From: Larix kaempferi
Lineage: Eukaryota; Streptophyta; Pinopsida; Pinales; Pinaceae
Assembly (NCBI GenBank): GCA_027924585.1
Contig: BSBM01000370.1
Location: forward strand, 24,733,501-24,797,500
Length of the DNA stretch: 64,000 bases
Reading direction: 5' to 3'
Both the position numbers and the translations under genes were made by a program. This document shows, piece after piece, positions 33,686 to 46,536 of this stretch. The notes under the pieces were generated by a model that did no database searches, had not been told where the DNA came from, and worked only from the letters and a program-made list of their open reading frames with translations. Positions within the stretch are counted from its first letter, which is position 1, and each line of letters opens with the position of its first letter.

Positions 33686-35639
33686 TGTTAAATTTTTGGT
33701 TAGGTTAGGGTTTGATGTAGAGAAATCAAAGCTTCATATACTTTAATGCAAAATTAGATACAACAAACTAGTACTGAAGCAGAATAGTACAACAGTAACT
33801 AAACACGATAATTTAAAACATAATTTTCAGCTTTAACACTGCCAAGTAGGTCCCCGTGTTAAAGTAATCTTCAATAACATGTAATCAACAATAATAGAAT
33901 AACTAACAATAACATGTCTAATAATAAGATGAACAAGTTAGAGCACTTACCTGGAGTGTGGGACCCTTCCTATTTTTATACTGAGAAGAATTTACTTTCA
34001 GAACTAACTGTGCCTCTCAAAGGCCAGTCAATCATTAGGTACAAGCTGACCCTTGCTAGAGGGTTAGTACAAACCTGAGAGAGAGATGATAGGTTGTAGT
34101 ACACCAATGATGGTCAAAGACAGTCAAATCACAGTGGAACCCCTAAACATGACTCAATACAAAAGATTAGACCTCAATAAGTCTCAACACCATATATCTA
34201 ACCACAATTAATTCTCAGGACATAGGTTTAACCACAAACAAGATCTCAACACAAAGTTTAGACCATAGATAAATATCAGTACATAGATCTAGCCCTAATT
34301 AGATCTCAACATATAGATCAAGCCTCAATAGTGTAGATCTGACACTAATTAGATATTAGAATATAGATCAAGTCTCAGTAGTATAGATCTGGCACTAATT
34401 AGATCTCAACATATAGAGCAAGTCTTAGTAGTATAGATCTAGCCCTAATTAGATCTTAGTATAGATCTGGTCACAAACAATTCTCAACACATAGATTTGA
34501 CCCCAACTAAGTTTTAACACATAGATCTGACCCCGAAAAAATATCCACAGTTAAAGACCTCCTAAAATTAACTTTCATTGCACATATGAGGTCATAGGGG
34601 TTGAAGGCCTTCACTCAGGACAACAAACAGTCCACAGAACAGTCTACAAGTGTTGCGGCCTCCACAAAACACAAAAGACTTATCATAAAAACAATCTCAA
34701 TGGATGCGGCCTTCACAAATATGCACTCAACAGATAGATTGGGATCAATGGGGCTCACAACCTCCACAAAAAGTGCACTTAACAAGTATATCTGAATTCA
34801 AGGCTCATGACTTCCTCTAACAAGCATACAAGTAGTATATTGGACCTCAGTAAGACCTCAATTGACTCATGGTTCAACTTTCTAGAGTAGGTGGCCTCCA
34901 TATCAGTCAACAAATAAATTCTCGGGCATGCGACCTCCACAAGTGGGCTCTCAACAACCTAGATCAGACTAATAAGTCTCATGGCCTAGTCTCAAAACAA
35001 CAACAGATAAAATAGTAGACCTTAGCAGCATGATGTCAATCTAAATCAAATCTGAGGTAAAGATGATCTCCAACAGGTGGACGACCTATACAAGCAGCAA
35101 CAGTTCTAAACCCTTGATGTCAACCTCAAAAGATCAAAGCTGAGATGATGTAATAATAATGTCTAATGAGGAGAATAGAATTCAATATATAGGATCTTAA
35201 AACTTCTAGAAGAGTCATTCTTTAATGATTTGGGGTTAAAATAATTAAGGAGAGTACCAACCAAAATAAAATAAGATCACAACTTATAAAAAATATAAAA
35301 TATAATTAGGGGTCTTTAGGTGGGTACTAGGGTTAAGTCACCTCACATATAATATAAATCAAGATTATAAATTTCTTAGGTGAGGTAACTAAGGTCATGG
35401 TTAAGGGTACAAGGACCAACAAGTGGTCTAAGTCAAAACATAAAACAAGGATGGGTACATGACCCACAACCCCTAGGATGAAAATGGTAACACTAAGGTG
35501 GGCAAACAACCCTTTTACCCATAAGACCAAAACATCAAGGTGGTGAGAGTCTTGACAACTCAAAGTGGGTAGATAACCCTTCTAACCACAAATTAAGGTG
35601 GTGAAAAAGACAAGGTACTAAACCTTCTAACCACAAGAC
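33686..35639 (-). repeat. 3' LTR of element C, first segment
   Basis: TGTTAAATTTTTGGTTAGG onward; matches 45470-46290 and 49034-50165. It contains short tandem AT-rich units (about 34200-34500, AGATCT-ATTAGATCTCAACATATAG and relatives). Ends at the AAGAC target duplication of D. Confidence 0.92.
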
Positions 35640-36011
35640 TGTGATGAACCTGCAACAAGTAACTAATTAAAATACACGAGATAGCAGAAATGATAGAACT
35701 CAATCACTTTTATTGATCGCAGGCCACTTCAAGGGGGAAACCTCCTTTGAGCAAGCTCAATACAAATAACTTCACGGTGCCTTCAGAGGCCTCAACACAC
35801 ACTTATATACTAAGTCTAGGCGCCAATACTATGGGTCAAAACCATGGGCCAATACAAACTATGGATCAACAATACTACGGGCGACTTACAAAGCATATGC
35901 GCCAAACAACAATAACACAAACTATGGATCAACAAATACTACGGGACGAATTACAAAGCATATGCGTCCAACAACAATATACTAACAAAGTAAAGACATG
36001 GGTTTCTAACA
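35640..36011 (-). repeat. 3' LTR of element D (372 bp)
   Basis: TGTGATGAACCTGCAAC to GGGTTTCTAACA. Sense TATA box TAGTATATAAG at about 35806-35816. A repeated phrase, AAACTATGGATCAACAA-TACTACGGG, occurs two to three times. Nearly identical to 41421-41794. Confidence 0.95.
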
Positions 36012-36040
36012 TCCCCTCCCCCTTAGAAAAAGCTTTGTCC

Positions 36041-39000
36041 TCAAAGCTTTAGATGTGGAAATTGTTGTTGAATTTGAAGGAGTGGTTCCCATGTAGCATC
36101 CTTTGGTTGCATGTCGTGCCACTGAATTAATACCTCTGTGATAGAGCGAGAGTGAAGCTGACGAGTGCGCTTATTGAGGACGACCTCCAGCTCCAAAAGG
36201 ATGGATCCTTCATTATCCAGTTCGAGTAAAATAGTTTGTCCTCTGATGTTGGTGCCAAGAACTTTCTTCAGACACGAGACATGAAATACTTGATGAATGC
36301 GGGAAGAAGGAGGAAGTTCCAATTTATAAGCAACAAATCCAATCTTCTGAAGAATCCGATATGGCCCATAGAACTTTGGAGCGAGCTTATGACTCTCTTT
36401 GAGTTTTAGGGAGGATTGCTTGTACGGCTGGAGACGAAGAAAAACCATATCACCTTCTTGAAAAGTGCACTCAGAATGGTGCTAATCAGCTTGTTGTTTC
36501 ATGCGATTTCTTGCCATGTGAAGATTGTCCCGCAAAATGCGAAGAATCTGATCACGGTTGCGAAGGACTGTGTCAACTGCCTGAACTGGTGAACTGCTGG
36601 GGGTGTATGGAAGAAGAACTGGCGGTGCCTGACCATAGACTGCTTCATATGGGGTCATTTTAGAGGCAGTGTGGTAAGAGGTATTGTACCACCATTCAGC
36701 GAGAGGGAGCCACTTTGCTCATTGATGTTGTTGTTCAGAGGTGAAGCAACGAAGATAAGTTTCCAAGCATTTATTGATAATTTTAGTCTGACCATCTGTT
36801 TGTGGGTGATACCCTGAACTCATCTTCAGTTTGGTGCCAGTGTGGTGAAAGAGTTCTGTCCAAAAATGACTAGTGAAAGTCGCATCACGATCCGAGACAA
36901 TGGAAGAAGGGATGCCATGAAGACGAAAGATATGGTCCAAGAAAATTTGAGCGATTGAGGAGGCTGTATAGGGATGGCTGAGAGCACAAAAATGACTATA
37001 TTGTGAGAGGCGATCAACCACAACCAAAATCACTGTCTTCCCTCCAGACTTAGGGAGCCCTTCAATGAAATCCATAGAAACATCTGTCCAAATCCGTGTA
37101 GGTATGGGCAAGGGTTCGAGCAATCCCGAAAGGAGTGTCATTTCACCCTTATTGCGCTGGCAGGTATCACATTCAGCCACCATTTATTGAATTGTCCTTT
37201 TCATGCCCTGCCAAAAGAATTTACGTCGTGCCCGCTCATATGTTTTGAGGAATCCAGAGTGCCCTGCTTATGGAGAAGCATGGAGTTCATAGAAGACAGC
37301 CTGTTGAATATCTGTGCTCTGGGGAAGTACCAGACGACCCTTGTATCTCAGGGAAGCACCATCCCAAGAGTAATGTGGTACGACATAAGGGTTGTTGTCC
37401 AAGTGTTGGATGATTTGAGATAATGAAGAGTCATTGACATAGCCCTGTTGAACAAATTGCAACCAATTTGGAACATGTATAGAAATAGCTGAAAGAGAAC
37501 CTTGGTCATCAAATGTGCGAGAAAGAGCATCCGCCACAATATTGTCCTTACCCTTCTTGTAAGTGATATCATAGTCATAACCCATGAGTTTGCTAACCCA
37601 TTTATGTTGTGCTGGGGAGGATACACGTTGTTCCAGGAAATATTTCAGACTCTGGTGATCAGTCTTGGTGCAGAAATGATTCCCTAATAGGTATGGGTGC
37701 CACTTCTGTACTGCATGCAAAATAGCCATCATTTCCTTCTCATATGTAGAGGTAGCTAAATTCTTACCTGAAAGGGCTTTGCTGGTGAACGCAATGGGGT
37801 TTTCATCTTGAAGGAGAACAACACCAAGTCCATTGTCGCAAGCATCACTCTTAATAGTAAAGGGCTTGGAAAAATCAGGCATAGCTAGAACAGGTGTAGT
37901 ACACATAGCTTGTTTCAGTTTGTCAAATGCACACTCAGTAGCATGTGTCCATGTAAAAGCATCCTTTTTCAATAGAGCAGTTAATGGAGCTGCAATATTC
38001 CCATAATCCTTGACAAACTTGCGGCAGTAGCCAATCAACCCCAAAAAACCACGAAGGCTCTTGAGTGTCTGAGGATGCGGCCAATTGTTCATGGCAACGA
38101 TTTTGGTAGGATCCACGCGAACCCCTTCTGCTGAAATAATGTGCCCGGGATACTCGACTTCCTTCTGTCCAAAAACACATTTAGACTGTTTGGCGTGGAG
38201 ATGATGGTAAGAGAAAAGTTTCATTACATGATCCAGATGCTGGAGATGTTCAGCCCAGGTTTTACTGTAGATGAGGATATCATCAAAGAATACCAGAATG
38301 AATTTCCGCAAGTAGGGCCAGAATATTTTATTTATCAAGGCCTGGAATGTGGAAGGAGCATTAGTGAGGCCAAAGGGCATGGACAAAAATTCATAGTGGC
38401 CATCATGTGTGTGGAAAGCTGTTTTAGGGATATCATCCTCATGAACCCGAATTTGATGATACCCAAAACGAAGATCCAACTTGGAGAAAAATTGAGCACC
38501 ATGAAGCTCATCAATAACAGGAATTGGAAACTTATCCTTGATAGTGAGGTGATTAAGTGCCCGGAAGTCAATGCAAAGGCGCCATGAACCATATTTTTTG
38601 CGGATGAGAAGAACTGGTGAAGAAAAGGAACTAGTGCTTGGGTGAATAATACCTTGCTTCAGTAAGTCCCGAACGAGCATTTCAATCTCTGTTTTTTGGT
38701 GAAATGGGTAGCGATAGGGCCCGATGTTGGGAGGAATGCTTCCAGGAAGGAGTTGAATATGATGGTCCTCTGTCCTTGAAGGTGGCAATCCCACTAGTTC
38801 AATAAAGACACCGGTATATCAATCCAGAATTTGTTGTAGATCCAAAAGAGTAGTGGAGACCGTTGATGGTTGCATCTGAATGGAATGGATTTGAGCGATG
38901 ACACCATGTGAATTCTTCTTAAGGAATTTTTCCACGTGATGTGAGCTGATGATGCTGAGAGACCTTGGTTGTAAGCCTATCAATGTGTGTTTTTGTCCAT

Positions 39001-40342
39001 TGGGGGAAAACTGCATTCAAAGTTCGACAAAATCCCATAAGATGGGGCCAAGTGTGCGTAGCCATTGAGCGCCCAAAACCACATCACATTTGCCTAAAGT
39101 CAAGGCAAACATGTCAAAGCGCAGGTTATAATATCCCATAGAGATATTCACATTACGACACTTCCTTTTGCAGGTGCCCCCATTAGCAACCATGACTTCA
39201 AAGTTGGAGCAAGGATGGATAAAACAATCAGCCTGTTTGGCGATCCGAGGGTCAATGAAATTATTAGTGCTACCAGAATCAATGAGTATTGTAAGAGGAA
39301 GCTTCTTGAAGTAACCCCTAACCTGCATGGTTTGGGGGGTGGTGATTCCAGCTAAAGCATGGACAGATATCTCTGGCTGGTCATCCTGAGACGGAGGGTC
39401 AATAGGCGGCTCCGGAATGTCGACCCGAGCATCCATTGTATCTGGAGCTTCTTCACCAATTTCAGAGGCAGGCGAAGAATCCATATCCAAGAGATAAAGA
39501 TTTTGCTGAACACATCTATGTCCCCGAGTGAATTTCTCATCACAATTATAACACAACCCTTTTTCTCTGCGTGCCTGCATCTTAGTTTCAGACAAATGCT
39601 TGATAGGAGTTGGTTGAGGAGCTGGTGGAATGGGAGGTCGTTGAGAACCCATATTTCAGAAGGAAACAAAAGGGGGTTTGGAGCGCTGTTGGGCTGCAAT
39701 CTTGTCTTCTGCCAACTTAGCCAACTCCAGGGCTTCCATCATTGTGTTGGGACATAACATTTTGACCTCAAAGGGGATTTCATCCTTTAGGCCACTGATA
39801 AAACAAATCCGGTAGAAGTCATTAGGAAATCCTTCAGTGTGGTTGGCTAGTTTTTCAAATTCGGTTTGGTACTCTCTGACAGTGCCAATTTGGCGAAGTT
39901 TAGTGAGGGCTCCTGTGAAGTCATCAAAAGCACTGGGACCAAATCATTGCAAAAGGAGCTAGCAAAAATATGTCCATTTTGGCTCTTCATGAGCCTTGAT
40001 GTACCAACGGTACCATTGAAGAGCTTCCTGTTCCAAATGAAAGGATGCAAGTGGAACTTTGTTGACACCAAAAGTATTATGCAGACTGAAATACTGTTCT
40101 ACATGATAGATCCATCTAGTCAAATCAGTACCATTTAAGCGAGGAAAATCAAGCTTCGGACCACGGAAATTGTTGGAAGAAGAGAACCCATTGTCTGATG
40201 AAGACTCAGATTGTCGTTTGTTGTTCATGGCTGAATGCTCAAGATGGAGACCAAGAAATTTTTCATCAAGATCCTGGAGTTTGGCTTGGATGGCTGTAAG
40301 TGCTTCTTCCATGGTTTTTGCTCCTGCGCAAGTGACAACCAT
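36041..40342 (-). pseudogene. Element D: gag-pol polyprotein, one frame with nine in-frame stops
   Basis: From ATG 40342, one frame runs gag, zinc knuckle (CYNCDEKFTRGHRC, about 39510-39555), protease (LIDSGSTNNFID, about 39250-39285), RT (FFDDILIYS, about 38270-38300), RNase H, integrase and a chromodomain-like C-terminus (EVLIQWHDMQPKDATWEP). The integrase HHCC ends CDTCQ; its core includes WTDVSMDFIEG and GYHPQTDGQT. Stops lie at 39959 (TAG), 39944, 39656, 39017 and 38819 (TGA), 37268 and 37184 (TAA), 36719 (TGA) and 36482 (TAG). All are one change from a sense codon. A frameshift seems present only near the C-terminus, where FEDKAFSKGEG is in another frame. Confidence 0.93.
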
Positions 40343-41406
40343 ATCCAGGAGTTTTTTTTTTTTTTTGGTTGAGTGGGTAGAAAAACAAAAATAAAAACTG
40401 TTTCAGTAAAGGAAAATCTGGATTTGGGAAAAAATCTGAAGGGTAATTGGGGTTTGACTAGGTTTTGGACACTATCGAATGGACAAGGAAGCAGAAAAGA
40501 AGGATTTCAGAAGCAGGGTGAAAGAATGGGAAAATTTGGGAGAGAGGGACAAAGAAGCAGAATTAAGAAAGGAACGTTTTGGTAAAATTTGAAGGTGATT
40601 GGGTGAAATTCGAGGAAGTTATGGCAAACCCTAAAAATAGACAAATGTGGGATTTCGGGCTTTGGGAAGTGGAATTTGGGATAGGGTCCTTAGGAATGAA
40701 ATATGCAGAATGGGATTACAGGGGTTCCAGGGAAGTTTCAAGGGAAACATAGTGAAAACATGGGAGATATGGAGAAAATAGATAGAACTGGATTGGCAAC
40801 GGCCTAGAAGTGATTGGAAATAGATAGATATGGATCTGCAACGGCCTGGAAGTGATCGAAAATAGAGGGATCTGAAAAGGCGCCGAATGGATCGAAAATG
40901 GTTGGATCTGAAATAGATTTGAAACGGCTGGATCTGGAACGACTTTCAGAACGGATCTGAACGACTAGATCTAAAACGACATGACAGTGATCGCCAACAG
41001 TTTAGCTAAAAATAGATATGGACCCTAGGTATGTGTGGCTTCCCAACAGTTCAGGGGTTTCACTCAGCCACCAATGTTGTCTGACGGCTTGCCTATTGGG
41101 GCAATACCCTTCACTCCACGGCTCAGGTAAAACTGATAACCGCTTTGCCACCAGCGACAACTCTTGGTTTACCTCATGGGTGGGAACTAGTCAATCAGGT
41201 GGGGGTCATTGCCCTTTTCCCTGACAGGTCCTCTCAATGGGCCAGATACTTTGGGGTTCCTGTGGTACTCCTCACAATGAGTTTTAGCGCTTATGCCCAA
41301 GTACTTCCCACAGTTCAGCAGATAAGAATTATTCCTAGATCCAAACTTGCAACAGATGCGAATTTTTTTTTTTGGCGGAAATTCCACCCAACGTGCCCAA
41401 GAAAGT
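40343..41406 (-). other. Element D 5' untranslated leader
   Basis: About 1 kb between primer site and gag ATG, with a poly(A) run in element sense (about 40351-40368). Repeated AACGGCCTGGAAGTGATCG / GGATCTGAAA-GG phrases occur at about 40790-40990. No coding motif. Confidence 0.6.
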
Positions 41407-41420
41407 GCTTTGATACTAGA

Positions 41421-41794
41421 TGTGATGAACCTGCAACAAGTAATTAATGAAAATACACGAGATAACATAAATGATAGAACTTAGAATCACTTTTATTGAT
41501 TGCTGGCCACTTCGAGGGGGCAACCTCCTTTGAGCAAGCTCAATACAAATAACTTCACGGTGCCTTCATAGGCCTCAACACACACCTATATACTAAGTCT
41601 AGGCGCCAATACTATGGGTCAAAACCATGGGCCAATACAAACTATGGATCAACAATACTACGGGCGACTTACAAAGCATATGCGTCAAACAACAATAACA
41701 CAAACTATGGATCAACTAATACTACGGGATGACTTACAAAGCATATGCGTCCAACAACAATATACTAACAAAGTAAAGACATGGGTTCCTAACA
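41421..41794 (-). repeat. 5' LTR of element D (374 bp)
   Basis: TGTGATGAACCTGCAAC to GGGTTCCTAACA. Sense TATA-like TAGTATATAGG at about 41586-41596. Partner of 35640-36011, with few differences. Confidence 0.95.
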
Positions 41795-41799
41795 AAGAC

Positions 41800-42605
41800 C
41801 AAGAACAACAAGGTGGGAAGACCAAGGGTGAACAACCAAGGTGGGGTTACAACCAATCATCTATCTCTCTCAAATATATAAGTGTTCCATACACTACCTG
41901 GAAGTTCATCATCACTGTATAAGGAAGGTCCACACTGGATGGGTGATCATGTGGTCCTCCAAACTGCTCCATAGGTCAAATGCTAGTGACTCCATCAAGG
42001 GGTGGCCAGTCCCTTGAGAAGGCCATCTAGCTCAACCATCTCGAAGACCTAGGAGAAGAAGACATCACACATCATCATCTTGGTTAACTGACCAAGATCC
42101 TCCATTCTTAAAGAATGGATCTCATCCCTAGGCTAAGCTTCAGTCCCAGACTGAATCATGTTGATCAACCCCGTGGTCCTTGACCAGGTCGTCCATTCTT
42201 TTGGAGAATGGTGCTCAACCCTAAGCTGAGCTTTCAGTCCCAAATTGAATGTTGATAAACCACCTGCAGGACTTACTTAGTCCTCGTGTTAAAGAATCTG
42301 CCTGGTCCTAGACTAAGAGGTCTTTGTCTCAACCTGCAGGATCTGCTTGGTCCTCGTGACCAAGAACTTGTCTGGTCCAAGACCAGAATACCCTAGAGAC
42401 AAATAGGGTCCCTAGCCACATGCTAGGGACTTTTCCATGGAATCAACATGCTTGGTCCCCGACAAAGAACCCCAGGAGACTGCTGGGGGCCCTAGGGTAC
42501 CTTCTAGGGACTTACTTTGCATGGTTAACTGACTAGGGACCCTAGTTAATTGACTGGGTACCATCCTCTTGGAGAATGGTTCTCGCAGTTGCACTAAATT
42601 TAACA
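41800..42605 (-). repeat. 3' LTR of element C, second segment
   Basis: Continues from 35639 after D and one AAGAC copy; matches 50190-50996. It has several variants of CTTGGTCCTCGTGACCAAGAA, an imperfect repeated palindrome (42280-42560). Ends GCACTAAATTTAACA against the polypurine tract. Confidence 0.92.
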
Positions 42606-42639
42606 CTCCCTCTCAACAAGAGAGGCATTCTTAGCAACA

Positions 42640-43200
42640 CTAAGCTTGTAGAGGACATAGGCTTAGTCAAAACATCAGTAAGTTGACAACTACACCATGT
42701 CCTTGATATGGTGATACTTTCACTTGATGTTTCTCAACCTGTCATAGAACACATGATTTTTTTCTAAGAGCTTCAAACAACTCTGAATGTCAGCAAGATC
42801 TTATAGATCCACTTGGAAGTTGCAATTGACTTCCCTTGTTGTCTGAGAATCACTTTTCACATGCCATTATCCATTGTCAATTGGATGTCCTTTATCATAG
42901 CATCTTCCCAAACCTGATGTTTTGCTGTCTCCACATAAGTGGATGATCCTGTATGTGATATGGATCTCATTGGAGCACCCTTGAAGCCTCTCAATAGGCT
43001 CCTTAATGAGATCAACTAAAGGTCTCTTGGCCTTCTCCCTCTGCTTCTCTGAACGAGATGTCTCACAGGCTTCCATATCTAAGTCACTGGAAGATTCCCA
43101 GGTCTCCTCCCTCTGCTCATCTGAGAAAGATGACTCATGGACTGGTGCTTCTTGCACTTCCATATCTATAACACTGGGAGGTCACATTTCTTACTTCTTT
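42640..43200 (-). pseudogene. Element C: scrambled RNase H and RT-leader remnants
   Basis: Going upstream on the minus strand: DVLTKP and a decayed RNase H tail (NHVFYDRLRNIK, about 42660-42760). It is fused directly to the RT beginning (SKWIYKI, about 42800-42840) and the acidic pre-RT linker (MEVQEAPVHESSFSDEQREE, 42867-43163). The RT and RNase H cores between them are deleted. Confidence 0.65.
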
Positions 43201-43807
43201 TCAGCATTCCCACTCTGTTGGGGATTAAAGAGCACAGTTGGCTCTGATCATACCAGTTGTTCCATTTTAGTAAGAATAAGTCATAAAAAAATACTTGCCA
43301 TATCTCTTTTGCTGACACTATCTAGGATAACCGATCCTGCATTCTGTGGAGCCTCTTACTCCCTCTGGACCTGAGCACTCAGCTCCCTTTGAAACTGTGC
43401 ATTTTACCTTGTGCATAAGCATGATCTGCAAACTTCATTACTTGTCATCACATCAATATTCAGTTTGATAGTCAGCAATAACCAATATCAAATTTGCATC
43501 CATCCATATACTAGACAACTATCTAGATGCCATAAAAAAGCATATCAATCACATATATGCAACATGTCATATATTTCACCATGACAATTTAAAGTATCAA
43601 AACAAGTTGGGATAAAAAATCCTCCCTCTTTATATCCGTCCTTATACATTGTGCATCTTGATCTTGTCATCATATTGGACATGTACTTCTAAAGTGTGCA
43701 ATGGCATCATCATATCATCCTTATGCAGTACAACACATTTATTAGCACAATCCTAGATATAAGAAATCAGGTCATGATAATTTCATGCATGGATGGACAC
43801 TAAAATT
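43201..43807 (-). other. Element C internal remnant
   Basis: Short minus-strand phrases suggest decayed integrase-linker or pol sequence, but no motif is secure. The last five bases, CTTTG (43808-43812), are the left target duplication of solo LTR H. Confidence 0.4.
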
Positions 43808-43812
43808 CTTTG

Positions 43813-44982
43813 TGTTAGAGATAATGGTATCTCAAGATGTCCTCCATGATTCATATGCCTTTCATGGAGGTACATTTGTTATATAGGCATCATGATGGAG
43901 TAGAGGGTGAGATGCACTCTACTTAGTGGCATGAATCCAACAGTGGATGCATGCGGACCATTCTGGGTGACTAGCCTCATGCATGCAAAGTTTTGCATGC
44001 ACAATAGTTAATTAAAAAGCATGCAAAAGTGATATTTTTGCAAGCACTCACTTTAGGGTTTTGGAAACCCTAACCGGATGGTGAGTTATTATAAGGAGGC
44101 AGGAGATCACTAGATGAGGTTACTTAGTAGACTAGTCAAAGAGAGATCAGTCAGAGTCAGGAGAGTGCATAGTGCATGCAAATGGTGACTTTATGAGATA
44201 GAGAGGAGCTTCTGCAGTAGGGAGAGTGAGGGGATGTGAGTTGGATCAGACCTCATTAGATCAGAGGCACTTGGTTTCCAGATACCATGGAAAAATAGAG
44301 TTCATCAGAGTTTATAGGTTGGGAGAATTTCAGAGAGAGGACGACGCACTTTTTGAGAAGAGGAGTTCGTTGTGCATCCGGTTGAAAGATTGAGCAGTTG
44401 AGACTTCCAGAGTAGGTATTCCCCAGTGTTTGAGGAAGAACTATGATGATTAGACCTCAAATATGTTGAGATCTGATTCAGTACGAGTTTTCGATAGTTG
44501 GAGGAGGGCACACTTTTCCATGCAAAGAGAGGGGCACATTCTTCAGATCTAGACAGTTGGCCTTCTTCTTCGGCAGAGCAGATCAAGGTTGTGGAGTGAG
44601 AGAGATAGTACAAACATAGTTTGACTTGCAGAGAGATCCAGATCCGTATTGATAGTTAGGGCACATTTCCAAAGTGCATGCATAAGTATTTGCATGCAGA
44701 TCTAGGGTTTTGATACCCGTCAGGTTCGGTTGTTTCATATGAAGTATTTGTATGTATTTATCTTCTACTTGCTTTGCTCTAGGATCGAGATAGAAGATAT
44801 CCCCATAGATTGCTAGTTTTCCCTCTTTATTGTTTGATTGTTGTGTTTTTCATTGTGGAAGTGTTAAGAGATCTATAGTGTTTATATCTTAAGTCATTAT
44901 TGCATTTCTAATTTATAGAGACTCAAACCGCTTGAGATCTTAGGGCATCCAAAGGGAGTAGTGATCTCTGGATAAATGAACA
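43813..44982 (+). repeat. Solo LTR H inside element C
   Basis: Begins TGTTAGAGATAATGG and ends GGATAAATGAACA. Perfect 5-bp target duplication CTTTG (43808-43812 and 44983-44987). A TATA-like TTATTATAAGG at about 44088 is followed by a TTTTGGAAACCC-type fold just upstream. No partner LTR, primer site or internal region, so it is best read as a solo LTR left by LTR-LTR recombination. Confidence 0.8.
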
Positions 44983-44987
44983 CTTTG

Positions 44988-45457
44988 CACTTGCATATTC
45001 AGATCACAATGAATAAGAAAACTCCTAGAAAGTACCAAGATCATGTAAGCCCATGATTACTAAAGATCAAGCCATATAAAGAATTAGACTGGCTCCTAAC
45101 TCACCTTAGAAATGCATACACGAGATAAAGTTTCTAGGAATGCTAGTCATACTTGACATACTTCTTTTAAAGAAGCGAGTTCACAGCCTGCTAATTCCAT
45201 CATCTCTTTTCTGCTGTCATATGGATTAGCATCATCACTGCCACATCTTTTATTTCTAGTCAAATAATACTTGTATGTGTCAATTCAACTCTGATTCTCT
45301 GATTTCTCATGTGGCCAAATGTTCAAACCCTTCTTGCCAACTTGATGAACTTTTGTCTAGAAATGTTTGAGGTCAAGTTGGTTAGTACTCAAAACCCTAC
45401 CTTAGGATCTATGTAGACTCTGATAGCCTGCAAAACATAGTTAGCTACAAGCCCTAA
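44988..45457 (-). other. Element C untranslated leader
   Basis: Lies between solo LTR H and the primer site. No coding motif was seen. In element sense this is the 5' leader and possible gag start, but gag is not recognisable. Confidence 0.45.
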
Positions 45458-45469
45458 GCTCTGATACCA

Positions 45470-46290
45470 TGTTAAATTTTTGGTTAGGTTAGGGTTTGAT
45501 GTAGAGAAATCAAAGCTTCATATACTTTAATGCAAAATTAGATACAACAAACTAGTACTGAAGTAGAATAGTACAACAATAACTAAACAAGATAATTTAA
45601 AACATAATTTTCAACTTTAACACTACCAAGTAGGTCCCTGTGTTAAAGTAATCTTCCGTAACATGTAATCAACAATAGTAGAATAACTAACAATAACATG
45701 TCTAACAAGAAGAACAAGTTAGAGCACTTACCTGGAGTGTGGGAACCTTCCTATTTTTATACTCATAAGAATTTACTTTCATAACAGACTATGCCTCTCA
45801 GAGGCCAGTCAATCATTAGGAACACGCTGACCCTTGCTAGAGGGTTTGTACAAACCCACGAGAGAGAGAGATGATAGGTTGTAGTATAGCAATGGTGGCC
45901 AAAGACAATCAAATCATAGTGGCTGCCCCAAAGATGACTAAGTACAAAATATCAGACCTTAATAAGTCTCGACACCATATATCTAACCACAATTAAGTCT
46001 TAGGACATAGGTTTAACCACAAACAAGATATTAGCACATAGTTTAGACCACATATAAATCTCAGTACGTAGATCTGGCCCTAATTAGATCTCAACATATA
46101 GATCAAGTCTCAGTAGTATAGATCTGGCACTAATTAGATCTCAACATATAGATCAAGTATCAGTAGTATAGATCTAGCACTAATTAGATCTCAACATATA
46201 AATCAAGTCTCAGTAGTATAGATCTGGCCCTAATTAGAGCTCAACATATAGATCAAGTCTCAGTAGTATAGATATGGTCACAAACAATTT
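45470..46290 (-). repeat. 5' LTR of element C, first segment
   Basis: TGTTAAATTTTTGG onward next to the primer site; aligns with 33686-34480. Ends in CAATTT where element E inserted. Confidence 0.92.
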
Positions 46291-46525
46291 TGCAGTGAAC
46301 GTATCCGTTCACTAGGTTAAGAAATGAATCCGTCTTCCATATTTGAGATAAATGATAATAATATATTGATTGATGATAGAATAAAAGATGATATGCTACA
46401 ATGATGGCCCTACCTTAAATATGGCTCGGGCATTTGATGTTGAGGAGACACCTCATTTCATAACCTAACTTTAGTTAACTTAGTTATTAATTATTTAATT
46501 ATTATCTTATTTTATGTTCGTAGCA
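46291..46525 (-). repeat. 3' LTR of element E (235 bp)
   Basis: TGCAGTGAACG to GTTCGTAGCA. Near its end lies the perfect stem-loop GTGAACG-TATC-CGTTCAC (46295-46312). Only a few differences from 48794-49028. Confidence 0.95.
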
Positions 46526-46536
46526 TTGCCACTCTC

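Larger units (their letters stand above)
35640..41794 (-). mobile_element. Element D: chromovirus-type Ty3/Gypsy retrotransposon
   Basis: LTRs 35640-36011 and 41421-41794, perfect 5-bp target duplication AAGAC (35635-35639 and 41795-41799). Polypurine tract (sense AAGGGGGAGGGGA) at 36012-36024. Primer site (plus GCTTTGATACTA, a Met-tRNA variant) at 41407-41418. The gene order gag, protease, RT, RNase H, integrase, chromodomain is that of a chromovirus. Short LTRs and a 6.2-kb length recall the Reina group, but that is only an impression. Confidence 0.95.
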
